A stretch of DNA of 64,000 nt from NCBI GenBank assembly GCA_026388185.1, contig JAPLKG010000014.1, forward strand, positions 62,001 to 126,000, given 5' to 3'. Source of the DNA: Candidatus Eisenbacteria bacterium (GTDB lineage: Bacteria > Eisenbacteria > RBG-16-71-46 > JAFGJU01). The translations under genes and the position numbers were made by a program. Below, piece after piece: positions 1 through 8,311 of the stretch; position 1 is the first letter of the stretch; each line of letters opens with the position of its first letter. The notes beneath the pieces were generated by a model. It saw only the letters and a program-made list of their open reading frames with translations. It made no database searches and was not told the DNA's origin.

Positions 1-1183
1 ACATGTTCCCGTCCACGACCATGTACTTGCAGTGTTCAACGCGGGCGTACGGGACGAAGCCGCCGGACCACTCCGGTATTGTGCTGAGTTTGACTCCTAT
101 GTTCGGCATGAGGCCGAGACTCTTCAAACAGTCGATTTGAGGATGACTCTTCGCCCAATCGGACACGATGAGTTTCACGAGCACGCCGCGTGCGGCAGCA
201 TTTCGTAGAGCGTTGTCCAGAATCGGATAGTAAGCTCCATCGGAGATGGTAGAGTAGGTCAACACCTGAATGTCTATTTCCCTTCTGGCACTGTCAATCA
301 GCTTGACTATGTTCTGCTCGTCCCACAACTTCTCGTCGGGGATGAAACCTCTGGGGCCGTAGACCGGCCAGACCACGACGGTGTCTTTGCTCCCGTACTT
401 GGAAGGAATCGTCCCGTGCGGGTAAGGCACGTTGACCAGCCCTGCCAGTGGGAGCCGGTAGGTCTTGTGCGCCACGTACTGTTCCCGCGCGCCGCCGACG
501 CCGGAGTCTCTCGCCTTGTTCCCAAGACCTTCGGCCGATTTCCAGTCCAGCTCAAACAGATCAGAGAAAACCCCCGCAAATTCTTTGCTCTTCACTCTGC
601 AACCTATCTCGTGAATATGTTTGAGAGCGCGCCAATCGAAATTCTGGCTTCCAAGGAAGACTTCCTTGCCGTCCACGATGAAGTACTTTGCATGCATCAC
701 GCCGCCGCTGATGCGTCCCATGTCTATCGTCCTTACCAGCACGTTCTTCTGCCTTGATAGCCAGTCGAGGCGCTCCGGATAGGTCCGGTACATCTTGGAG
801 TCGACCACAAAACGCACGCGGACCCCTCTTTGAGCCGCGTCCACTATGGCATTCAGAACGTCCTCCAGCGGCTCGCCCGGGGCGTCAGAAACGTAGAATT
901 CTGCAACCTCAAGCGTATTGGCGGCTCCCCCGATCATTTCGAGCCAGACTTCATGTGTATTTCTTATCTCTTGATTGTCCATGTCGGTCTCGACTGGAAC
1001 ACTCTCGACCAGTTCGAATTCCTCAATCCCGGCAGGCAACCCGGCACCGACGCTCGGGGGTCGGAAAACGCCAGACGCGGAGCACGAGTCGGCGTCAAGG
1101 CAAAAGAAAACGGCTGCCAGAAGCAGCAGCAACGGGATGAAAACAAAGACGTTAGCCGCGGCGAACCCAGTTTCTCGTCTCAT
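1..1183 (-). CDS. Phospholipase D-family phosphodiesterase, exported (partial, 3' end outside window)
   Basis: The reading frame starts at an ATG whose complement is at 1181-1183 and is still open at position 1, so only the C-terminal end is missing. The N-terminus is a signal peptide or lipoprotein-like leader: MRRETGFAAA, then a run of Leu/Ala/Phe and a cysteine. Two HKD motifs (HxKxxxxD) typical of the PLD superfamily are visible: HAKYFIVDG followed by SQNFDW at about 650-710, and HCKYMVVDG at about 10-35, right at the window edge. Enzymes with two HKD motifs hydrolyse or transfer phosphodiester bonds (phospholipases, cardiolipin synthases, some nucleases). The exported leader favours action outside the cytoplasm. 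The substrate cannot be told from sequence. It is transcribed away from the hydrogenase operon. Confidence 0.8.
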   Translation of the reverse strand, partial: MRRETGFAAANVFVFIPLLLLLAAVFFCLDADSCSASGVFRPPSVGAGLPAGIEEFELVESVPVETDMDNQEIRNTHEVWLEMIGGAANTLEVAEFYVSDAPGEPLEDVLNAIVDAAQRGVRVRFVVDSKMYRTYPERLDWLSRQKNVLVRTIDMGRISGGVMHAKYFIVDGKEVFLGSQNFDWRALKHIHEIGCRVKSKEFAGVFSDLFELDWKSAEGLGNKARDSGVGGAREQYVAHKTYRLPLAGLVNVPYPHGTIPSKYGSKDTVVVWPVYGPRGFIPDEKLWDEQNIVKLIDSARREIDIQVLTYSTISDGAYYPILDNALRNAAARGVLVKLIVSDWAKSHPQIDCLKSLGLMPNIGVKLSTIPEWSGGFVPYARVEHCKYMVVDGNM

Positions 1184-1699
1184 TGCTCAATTGTCCTCAT
1201 TTGCTCGAGTTACTCGAGCTGGTAGATCCCATCTGTTAGTGACACGAACACCGCGCGGGTAAGCGCACGTAGACCCACACCCGGTGCCTGCGCATCGTAT
1301 CGCGGCGTAGGTCGCCCTCGCCGGCCCGAAGGCGCCGGACGTAGGCTCACGCGTTACCCGCACTCCACATCCACAATTACAGTCCCGGCAACGCTCCAAT
1401 GCAACAACAATCGCCAACCATGGGTAGAGCTCCGGATTGTTGCCGTTTATGATGCGAGTGAAGGCGACGCGACTCTCGCAGAAGCCCCTTGCAAAACCTC
1501 CCTTTACGCGGTACCATACTTGGTCTTGGAGTCTGACATTGGAACTCTGTATCGGGCTTCGTACCCGAGCCTCGCGTTCGAGTTTCGTGTCATTCAATCC
1601 ACTCGCTTCGCCGAGTTCGCTTTCATCATCCGGCCGGCATCGTTGCCTGGCGTAGGCCGCGAGCGTTCTTGCCGCTACCCAAGGATGTGAGGAGAGAGA
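1184..1699. other. Intergenic region upstream of the hydrogenase operon, with a 43-bp copy of hydD sequence
   Basis: No convincing gene is seen in these 516 bases, between the divergent PLD gene and hydB. Positions 1424-1466 are an exact reverse-complement copy of 43 bases inside the hydD gene (4193-4235). Read on the minus strand it gives the same peptide stretch FTRIINGNNPELY. A ribosome-binding site (gaggagaga) precedes the hydB ATG at 1700. A long minus-strand open frame crosses the region and continues into hydB antisense, but it has no recognisable family apart from the duplicated scrap. The promoter of the hyd operon must lie here; I could not pick a confident -35/-10 pair. Confidence 0.6.
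1424..1466 (-). repeat. 43-bp inverted duplicate of part of hydD
   Basis: The reverse complement of 1424-1466 is identical to 4193-4235 within hydD. Identity stops abruptly on both sides: the hydD codons after the repeat (GFPVCIECKW) are not found here. It is seen directly in the sequence. It may be a real micro-duplication or inversion, or an assembly artefact. Confidence 0.9.
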
Positions 1700-2797
1700 A
1701 TGAAAGTCGTAAAGATAGCCAAAGAGAGGTTGCCGCAGTTCGTTGACGCCATCAAGAAGAAGGGCGAAATCTGGGGGCCGGTAAAGAACGACGAGAAGAA
1801 CATCGAGATGTTCGGCCCCGCAACGAACATGGAGAGTTACAACTACAGAAAGGTAGACGAGTTCTCCGAACTGGTACTGGATGCGACGCGGACAATTATC
1901 CCGCCAAAGATTTTCTTCCACCCGACCAATTTCAACATGTTCAAGTTCGACGAACATGGGTACCGTGAGGACTCTTCCGAAATCTCCCCCAAGATCGTCT
2001 TTGGCTTGCATCCTTGTGACATTCACGGCATCCTTATTCTGGACAAACTTTTTACTCGTGCGTTTCCAGATCCTTACTGGCTTAAGAGAAGGGAAAACAC
2101 GATAATCATCGGGCATTCCTGCGTGCCCGACGACAAGTGCTTCTGTCTCTCGACCCGCACCCACGTGATCGAAGAAGGGTTTGACTTGTACTTCTCTGAC
2201 TTGGGCGATTTCTACCTGATGTGGATCGGCTCGAGCAAGGGAGACGACCTGTTCAGACTCAAACCGGAACTCTTCGAAGAAAAGCTCGACGTGAAGCACA
2301 TACAGAAGTTCATCGACTGGAAAAACTGGCGCGACGGTCAATTCAAACTCGACATTCCGTTCACGGCGCTGGCGGATCTCATGGAGCTCAAGTACAACGA
2401 CAATCTGTGGGAAGAGCTCGCGTTGAGCTGCCTGTCGTGCGGTTCCTGCTCCATGGTCTGTCCGACCTGCAATTGCTACAACGTATCGGATCACTTCTAC
2501 GTTCATAACGACGAGGGTGAAAGAAGAAGGTTCTGGGATTCCTGTATGCTCAGAGAGTATTCACTTGTGGCCGGCGGTCACAACTTCCGCTCCAAGAGAT
2601 CGGACCGACTGAAGCTGTGGTACACGCACAAACTGCAGGCGTTCATATCGGCCTTCGGAAAGTACGCCTGTGTCGGCTGCGGCAGATGCATCCTGACGTG
2701 CCCGGTGAGCATAAACGTTGAGACCGTGGCCCAGGCATTGCGAGGTGAAACCGTTGACGCCTTCTGGAAAAGACTCGCCGTGAAGAAGGAGGGGTAA
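1700..2797 (+). CDS. hydB: Sulfhydrogenase-type [NiFe] hydrogenase, iron-sulfur beta subunit
   Basis: A 365-residue protein of the HydB family, the iron-sulfur electron-transfer subunit of cytoplasmic group 3b bifunctional hydrogenase/sulfur reductases. Two 4Fe-4S cysteine sets are visible: CLSCGSCSMVC at about residues 244-254, followed by the extra pair PTCNC, and CVGCGRCILTC at about 324-334. The N-terminal half carries no known cofactor motif but matches the family layout. It should pass electrons between the flavin subunit (HydG) and the hydrogenase module (HydD-HydA). It is first in the order beta-gamma-delta-alpha, the same order as in the archaeal sulfhydrogenase operons. The start is an ATG with a GAGGAGAGAG ribosome-binding site. 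The TAA stop shares its last base with the next ATG. Confidence 0.88.
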   Translation: MKVVKIAKERLPQFVDAIKKKGEIWGPVKNDEKNIEMFGPATNMESYNYRKVDEFSELVLDATRTIIPPKIFFHPTNFNMFKFDEHGYREDSSEISPKIVFGLHPCDIHGILILDKLFTRAFPDPYWLKRRENTIIIGHSCVPDDKCFCLSTRTHVIEEGFDLYFSDLGDFYLMWIGSSKGDDLFRLKPELFEEKLDVKHIQKFIDWKNWRDGQFKLDIPFTALADLMELKYNDNLWEELALSCLSCGSCSMVCPTCNCYNVSDHFYVHNDEGERRRFWDSCMLREYSLVAGGHNFRSKRSDRLKLWYTHKLQAFISAFGKYACVGCGRCILTCPVSINVETVAQALRGETVDAFWKRLAVKKEG

Positions 2798-3660
2798 TGA
2801 AAAGCATCGAATATGCCAGGCAGACTGAGTGTAACCCATTTTACCCTGAGATGATGCGAATCGTCCGAAGATACAATCTGACGGACGACGTTCGCCTTTT
2901 CCAGGTGAGGCCTCTCGATGCGGAGAGGGCTTTCTCCATAGACTATCGCCCGGGGCAGTTCATGATGGTTTCCGTGGTCGGAGCCGGAGAGGCTCCCTTC
3001 TCGATTTCTTCCTCGCCGTCCCGGCCGGGATTGATTGAATTCTGCATAAGAAAAGTGGGGTCGGTCACGGATGCCCTGTTCAGGCTGAAAGAGAATTCAA
3101 CCATCGGCGTCAGGGGACCTTACGGGAACGGATTCCCGATGGAGAAAATGGTCGGCCACGATTTGATATTCATCGTCGGTGGACTTGGTGCTGCGCCCCT
3201 GCGCTCTCTTCTTCTTTACGCGCTCGACAACAGGGAACTCTTCGGAAAGATTCACTTCCTCCACGGAGCCAAGAAACCCGCGGAGATGCTCTTCCGCGAA
3301 GAGTTCTTCAGCATGTGCGAAAGAGACGACCTTTCGTGTCTCCTCGCCGTCGACGCGGACGACACGGGCAAATGGCCCGCCCGCGTCGGTCTCGTCACTT
3401 GCCTCTTTGATCAGGTGAAGGACGTCAACCCGGAGAACACGTACGCAGTCGTGTGCGGCCCTCCGGTGATGTATAAATTCGTGATTGCGGAGCTTCTCAA
3501 GCTCAATATCCCCAAGCATCAGATTCTGATGACGCTGGAACGTAGAATGAAATGCGGGACTGGAAAATGTGGGCACTGTGCGATCGATTACATGTACGCC
3601 TGTCTCGACGGCCCCGTTTTCTCTTACTGGGACGTTCTCCGCATGAGAGAGCTAATCTAG
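2797..3660 (+). CDS. hydG: Sulfhydrogenase-type hydrogenase, FAD/NAD(P)-binding gamma subunit
   Basis: A 287-residue ferredoxin-NADP reductase-like protein. An FAD-binding beta-barrel motif (RPGQFMMVSV, then APFSISSSP) lies at about residues 50-70. The pyridine-nucleotide motif GGLGAAPLRSL is at about 128-138. A C-terminal [2Fe-2S] cluster has cysteines in CGTGKCGHCAIDYMYAC at about 250-266. This is the domain order of HydG/AsrB-type subunits, which couple NAD(P)H to the hydrogenase. The gene overlaps the hydB stop by one base, so translational coupling is likely. The symbol follows the archaeal sulfhydrogenase naming, not the HydG maturase of [FeFe] hydrogenases. Confidence 0.88.
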   Translation: MKSIEYARQTECNPFYPEMMRIVRRYNLTDDVRLFQVRPLDAERAFSIDYRPGQFMMVSVVGAGEAPFSISSSPSRPGLIEFCIRKVGSVTDALFRLKENSTIGVRGPYGNGFPMEKMVGHDLIFIVGGLGAAPLRSLLLYALDNRELFGKIHFLHGAKKPAEMLFREEFFSMCERDDLSCLLAVDADDTGKWPARVGLVTCLFDQVKDVNPENTYAVVCGPPVMYKFVIAELLKLNIPKHQILMTLERRMKCGTGKCGHCAIDYMYACLDGPVFSYWDVLRMRELI

Positions 3661-3743
3661 GGAGGGCGGTTGACTGTGCCGCACGGCCGACGACGAAGGA
3701 TGGAGCCAATCTGTAGTAGACCTAGCCAATTCAGGGAGACCCT

Positions 3744-4523
3744 ATGAGACGAACCGATCTGAAAGTTGGAATCTACGAGTTCACTGGTTGCGCCGGTGAC
3801 GCCCTGGCAATCATTCATTCCGAGGACGAACTAGTTGATTTCTTCACGGTGGTGAACGTCTCGTCTTTCCTCATGGCAAAGCGGGACAACGTGGAGGAGA
3901 AACTGGACGTCGCCTTGATAGAAGGCTCTATTACGACCGAGGAACAGAAAGAGAAACTGATGGAGATAGCCTCGAGAAGCAAGAAAGTCTTCGCCATCGG
4001 TATCTGTGCTTGCTTCGGAGGCATTCAGGCAATGAATATGGGGCTCGGCGGATGGGAAGAGAGGTTCAAGAAAGTGTATGGCAAGGACAAGATTCCCGTC
4101 GGCAAGGCTTTCGAATCTCGACCGATTGATGACTTCGTCAAAGTCGACGGCTACATCCCGGGGTGTCCGATCGATGCAAAACAGTTCTTCCACGCCTTCA
4201 CTCGCATCATAAACGGCAACAATCCGGAGCTCTACGGGTTCCCGGTCTGCATTGAATGCAAGTGGAAGGAAAACCAGTGCCTCTTGGTCAAGAACGTGCT
4301 CTGCCTCGGCCCCCTGACCGCCGCCGGATGCGGCGGAGCGTGTCCCAGCTACAACATCCCTTGCGTCGGATGCTGGGGACCCTACGAGGAGGCCAACCTT
4401 CTTGCCCAGTATCACCTCCTCCTGGAGAAGGGATTCAAGGCCGAGGACATAGAGCGAAGAGTGAGAAACTTCGGCGGCAAGAGAATCGTCGAATATCTGA
4501 AGCAACTTGGAAACGTAAAGTAA
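3744..4523 (+). CDS. hydD: Sulfhydrogenase-type [NiFe] hydrogenase small (delta) subunit
   Basis: A 259-residue small subunit carrying the iron-sulfur relay next to the NiFe site. Ligand motifs seen: TGCAGD near residue 16, GICACFGG with C88/C90, and IPGCP with C141, which are the positions that bind the proximal 4Fe-4S cluster. A cysteine-rich C-terminal region (about residues 165-215, including CIECKW and PCVGCWGPYEEAN) serves the medial and distal clusters. Oddity: the usual CxxC of the first motif reads C16-A-G-D19, so one expected proximal-cluster cysteine is aspartate. An 83-base gap separates it from hydG. The start ATG follows a gggagacc sequence. A 43-bp piece of this gene is repeated, inverted, at 1424-1466. 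Confidence 0.87.
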   Translation: MRRTDLKVGIYEFTGCAGDALAIIHSEDELVDFFTVVNVSSFLMAKRDNVEEKLDVALIEGSITTEEQKEKLMEIASRSKKVFAIGICACFGGIQAMNMGLGGWEERFKKVYGKDKIPVGKAFESRPIDDFVKVDGYIPGCPIDAKQFFHAFTRIINGNNPELYGFPVCIECKWKENQCLLVKNVLCLGPLTAAGCGGACPSYNIPCVGCWGPYEEANLLAQYHLLLEKGFKAEDIERRVRNFGGKRIVEYLKQLGNVK

Positions 4524-4593
4524 ACCGGCGCGCGAAGACGCGCCCTAGAGGATAGATCACTCGAAGAAGAAATGCACAACTGGGAGAACGACA

Positions 4594-6393
4594 ATGAAGA
4601 TTGAAATTGAATCGTTGGCCAGGGTAGAAGGACACGGCGGAATCTTGGTCGAGATGGAAGGCAACAAAATCAAGGACGTTTTGTTCAACGTTTTCGAGGG
4701 ACCGCGACTGATAGAGAGCCTGACCGTCGGAAAGACGCCGGCAGAAGACGTGAGTCTGGTTTGTCGGATTTGCGCGATTTGCACGCTCTCTCACCGCTAT
4801 TCCGCCCTCAGAGCCATGGAGAGAGCCCTGGGGATAACCGTTCCTCCCAAGACTCATCTCACTCGAACGTTGATGCATTTTGGTGAGATGATAGAGAGCC
4901 ATTCTCTCCACATTTTTTTTCTCTCGTTGCCGGACCTGGTGAATCGACCCTCGGCGATTGCCCTGCTGGATGATTTCAAGAACGAAGTAGCGCTCGCTCT
5001 CAAGATAAAGAAATTCGGCAACCTGATCATGGCCACAACCGCCGACAGAATGATACACGGCGAGAATCCGATCATCGGTGGCTTCGGCCGCTTTCCTTCC
5101 AAGCAACAACTGACGGAGATAAAGAATCTGGCCGAAGAGCTGCTGCCACAGGCCGTCAAGGCGGCAGATCTCGTCGGCTCGTTCTCCTTGCCCGACTTCT
5201 TCGAGTCAGACACGCTTTACGTTGCCTGTAATCCAGAGGACGGCAAATTTGGATTTGTCGGCGACACGGTTCTTCTCTCGTCGAAGGAAGAATTGAGCAT
5301 AGAAGACTACAAGAAGCTGACGAACGAGAGAGTGGTACCGCACTCCTTCGCCAAGCGTTCGCTTTACAAAGGAAAGCCCTTCTCCGTCGGCTCGCTGGCC
5401 AGAGTGAACCTGCTCGGCGAAAGACTGACCGGCGAGGCAGCGAAATGCTTCAAGAAATACTACGGGCCGAGATGGAAGACGAATCCCCTTTTCAACATAA
5501 TGGCCCAGGCGATCGAGATGGTGTATTGCATTGAAGAAATTCCTGCTCTGATCGACAAGATAATCCCGCTGGCAGATCCCCCTGTCGTTTCCGCCACTCG
5601 CTCAGACGGCGAGGCAACCGGAGCGGTCGAGGCTCCGCGCGGAACCCTCTATCACCATTATCGTATAAAGGACGGCCGGGTAGCCGAGGCCGACATCATA
5701 ACTCCCACGGCTCAAAACCTGGACGACATCGAGCGGTACTTCAGACTGGCAGTCGAGAACCTGCCGTCCGATTTCAACAACGACCCGACTACGATTCTTG
5801 AGACCATCGCCAGGGCCTACGATCCGTGCCTTTCGTGCTCGGCTCATTTGGTAGAAGTGAAGAGGACCGAAAGGCCGAATTGGAAACTCAACTTGTCTTC
5901 GGCATTCGGGGGCGCCGAATCTGAGAAGCCGGCGCGTCCGATTTTCGTGGGACTCGGAAACGTCGATAGGGCAGACGACGGGCTGGGTATCGTTATTGCC
6001 CGACGACTGAAGTCGCTTGGTTGTCAGAGGGCCGTGGCTGAAGACGAATGGCAGAAGTTCCTTTCGCATCTGGCGGAGATTGGCGAAGGTCCCGTCGTAT
6101 TCATCGACGCGGCGGACTTCGGCGCCGAGCCCGGACAAGTGGGGCTGTTTCCTCTGAGTTCAGTCAAGTCGAATCACGTCACGACACACAAGGCCCTATT
6201 CGATTTCTACAGACAGATTCTGGAATGTGATAGTAGCCGCAGGAGAGGCGATAAAGAGGACGGTGGCGCAGCCAATAGCGGTCATTACCTTCTGGCCATT
6301 CAGCCTTCGTCCACGGAATTCTCGTCTGAAATGTCCGCGGTTGTGTCCCGCGCCGTCGAACAGGTGACACAATTCCTGAGCGACTTTGTGTGA
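4594..6393 (+). CDS. hydA: [NiFe] hydrogenase large subunit fused to a HycI/HybD-type maturation endopeptidase
   Basis: A 599-residue fusion. Residues 1 to about 418 are the NiFe large subunit: RVEGHGG near the start, the N-terminal metal motif RICAICTLSH (Ala replaces the Gly of the classical RxCGxC), and the C-terminal motif DPCLSCSAH at 410-418, which together give four NiFe cysteine ligands. Family large subunits normally end with a short peptide that a separate protease cuts off after the His of this motif. Here a linker (419-449) leads into a complete protease-like domain: GLGNVDRADDGLG (D462), FIDAAD (D505) and TTHKALFDF (H532). These match the three conserved nickel-binding positions of HycI/HybD proteases. 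Cis self-processing is an inference. No hyp maturation genes are in the window. Confidence 0.88.
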   Translation: MKIEIESLARVEGHGGILVEMEGNKIKDVLFNVFEGPRLIESLTVGKTPAEDVSLVCRICAICTLSHRYSALRAMERALGITVPPKTHLTRTLMHFGEMIESHSLHIFFLSLPDLVNRPSAIALLDDFKNEVALALKIKKFGNLIMATTADRMIHGENPIIGGFGRFPSKQQLTEIKNLAEELLPQAVKAADLVGSFSLPDFFESDTLYVACNPEDGKFGFVGDTVLLSSKEELSIEDYKKLTNERVVPHSFAKRSLYKGKPFSVGSLARVNLLGERLTGEAAKCFKKYYGPRWKTNPLFNIMAQAIEMVYCIEEIPALIDKIIPLADPPVVSATRSDGEATGAVEAPRGTLYHHYRIKDGRVAEADIITPTAQNLDDIERYFRLAVENLPSDFNNDPTTILETIARAYDPCLSCSAHLVEVKRTERPNWKLNLSSAFGGAESEKPARPIFVGLGNVDRADDGLGIVIARRLKSLGCQRAVAEDEWQKFLSHLAEIGEGPVVFIDAADFGAEPGQVGLFPLSSVKSNHVTTHKALFDFYRQILECDSSRRRGDKEDGGAANSGHYLLAIQPSSTEFSSEMSAVVSRAVEQVTQFLSDFV

Positions 6394-6448
6394 GAGGCCG
6401 GGGGTGAGAGACCTCCAGCACGGCATCGAGGCTGGACGGACTGAACGA

Positions 6449-7321
6449 ATGACCTCCAAGCAACCCACGTCACAACTGATGCTATTGGCCAGGCTTTGCC
6501 TGGTGGTGGGCACGGTCTGCATAGGTTTCTCCGCCATTTTTGTGCGCCTGGCAGCCCTGCCCGGAGTCGTCTCGGCTTTCTACAGAATGCTCATCGCCTC
6601 CGTTGCACTGGTTTCCTTATGGTCGCTCCGTTACCGCGCGCTCCCCGACAGACGTACCCTGACATTGTCAACCCTGGCCGGATTTTTCTTCGGGCTCGAT
6701 CTCTCCCTCTGGAACACATCGTTGTTCTTCACCAGTGCCGCATCAGCTACGGTCCTCGCGTATCTTGCACCGGTGTGGGTCGGCCTCGGCACAATGATCT
6801 TCTTGAAGGACAGGTTCAGGAGACTTTACTGGCCGGGAATGATTGTCGCCCTCAGCGGGATGCTCTTTATTCTGGGTCTCGAGAGAATCAAGACAATGCA
6901 GTTCGGATTGGGCAACACCTTGGCCATCATTGCAAGCTTCTTCTACGCCGGATATCTGCTGGTCGCCCAAATCGGTAGGGAGAAGTCCGGAACGCTTTCC
7001 TTCACGACCATTTCAGCTCTGTCGAGCACTCTAACATTGTTCGTGGTCTGCCTGCTGAGGCACGAGAGGCTGACCGGTTTCTCGTACGAGTCGTGGACGG
7101 CTCTGCTGGCCTTGGGTCTGATCACGCATGTGGTGGGATGGCTGTCCATCAATTATGCTCTGGGACACATAAGGGCGTCGATTGCTTCCGTCACCCTCTT
7201 GGGGCAGCCGGTAATCACGGCTCTGGCGGCCATCCCAATTCTCGGTGAATCACTGGAGATCAATCAGATTGCCGGGGGCCTATTGATACTGACGGGGATA
7301 TATCTTGTCAACAAGACATAA
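6449..7321 (+). CDS. DMT-superfamily (EamA) transporter
   Basis: A 290-residue polytopic membrane protein with about ten hydrophobic segments in two EamA halves. Typical sequences are GFSAIFVRLA near the start and the second-half GQPVITALAAIPILGE. EamA proteins export small metabolites or amino acids; the substrate is unknown. The frame is open upstream to 6386, overlapping hydA, but the ATG at 6449 removes a non-hydrophobic 21-residue stretch and fits the family better. It lies 55 bases after hydA and may be cotranscribed, without an obvious functional link. Confidence 0.82.
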   Translation: MTSKQPTSQLMLLARLCLVVGTVCIGFSAIFVRLAALPGVVSAFYRMLIASVALVSLWSLRYRALPDRRTLTLSTLAGFFFGLDLSLWNTSLFFTSAASATVLAYLAPVWVGLGTMIFLKDRFRRLYWPGMIVALSGMLFILGLERIKTMQFGLGNTLAIIASFFYAGYLLVAQIGREKSGTLSFTTISALSSTLTLFVVCLLRHERLTGFSYESWTALLALGLITHVVGWLSINYALGHIRASIASVTLLGQPVITALAAIPILGESLEINQIAGGLLILTGIYLVNKT

Positions 7322-7455
7322 CGGCTCTTGTCATGAGACCGATCCTATACCGGGAGGACCGCTCCCCTTTTGTGGGGTTTCTCTCGCGGGGATTGATACC
7401 GCGCCCTGGCGACTGTTCCCGGGTCGACGCGCGGCACGTTTCTTAGGAGGTGACA

Positions 7456-8295
7456 ATGCCTGAACTCCCGGAGATCATGAGCAGGGCCATTGAGATGAAA
7501 GAGGCGCTGGCCGGAAAAACGATTGCCGAGATCGAGGTGCTGCAACCCAAGTGTCTGAACGTTTCGGCGAAGGCGTTCAAGGCCGGGCTCGCCGGCGCAA
7601 AGATAGTCGATGTGAGTTACCGCGGCAAGTGGCTGTTTGTCGAGACGACGCGCGGGTGGTTGCTCATCAATTTGGGCATGGGTGGCGAGATATTGCTCAC
7701 AAAGCGCACGGCCCTGCCGAAGAAGCGCCGACTGATCATTTACTTCAGCGACCGCACCTGTCTCTCACTGAACTTCTGGTGGTTCGGCTACGCCCATTAC
7801 GTTGCGCCCGACAGGCTCGACAAACACGCCATGACTGCTGATCTGGGGCCGAACGCGCTTAGCGTGACGACCGAGGAACTGCGCGGAATACTCAAGGGAC
7901 GGCGGGGCGCCGTCAAGTCGATGTTGTTGGATCAATCACGAATTGCGGGCATAGGGAATGCATACATACACGACATTCTGTTCATGGCACGATTGCATCC
8001 GTTACGAACGATAGACACGCTCGGTGAGAGCGAGCTCGATGCGCTCGCGAAGGCGATCGATAGGGGTCTCCGCCCTAGCGCGAGGAAAGGCGGCGCCTTC
8101 TACGAACTCAATCTGTACGGGAAACCCGGAGGATTCAAGGCCAGAGACATTATCATCGGCTACAAGGAAGGCAAACCCTGCCCTACCTGCGGGACAAAAA
8201 TAGAGAAGATCAAGACCGGTAGTAACAGCACTTTCATTTGTTCGACCTGCCAGCCGCTAAAACCGATCAAGAAGAAACGAAGCAAACAGGCGTGA
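7456..8295 (+). CDS. Formamidopyrimidine-DNA glycosylase family (Fpg/MutM-like)
   Basis: A 279-residue base-excision repair glycosylase/AP lyase. The start at 7456 is fixed by the mature N-terminus PELPEI, where the proline is the Schiff-base nucleophile and the glutamate is catalytic. It is preceded by AGGAGG with 5-base spacing. The frame also has a GTG two codons earlier, which would block the catalytic proline. The conserved lysine (K57 after Met removal) lies in YRGKWLF. A helix-two-turn-helix is at about 150-190 (GIGNAYIHDILF). The C-terminal zinc finger is CPTC...CSTC. The finger arginine that contacts the lesion phosphate in classical Fpg is replaced in GSNSTFICS, so lesion choice may differ. 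It ends 16 bases from the convergent FemAB-like gene. Confidence 0.85.
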   Translation: MPELPEIMSRAIEMKEALAGKTIAEIEVLQPKCLNVSAKAFKAGLAGAKIVDVSYRGKWLFVETTRGWLLINLGMGGEILLTKRTALPKKRRLIIYFSDRTCLSLNFWWFGYAHYVAPDRLDKHAMTADLGPNALSVTTEELRGILKGRRGAVKSMLLDQSRIAGIGNAYIHDILFMARLHPLRTIDTLGESELDALAKAIDRGLRPSARKGGAFYELNLYGKPGGFKARDIIIGYKEGKPCPTCGTKIEKIKTGSNSTFICSTCQPLKPIKKKRSKQA

Positions 8296-8311
8296 CGTCG
8301 TGAGAGGCAGC

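Noticed and set aside
1187-2506. Long minus-strand open frame of 439 codons antisense to hydB
   Set aside because: Antisense shadow of hydB with no family features, extended by G+C-rich codon bias; only its scrap FTRIINGNNPELY is explained by the inverted repeat.
7361-7383. Terminator hairpin CCCC-ttttgt-GGGG after the EamA gene
   Set aside because: Only a 4-bp stem; too weak to call.
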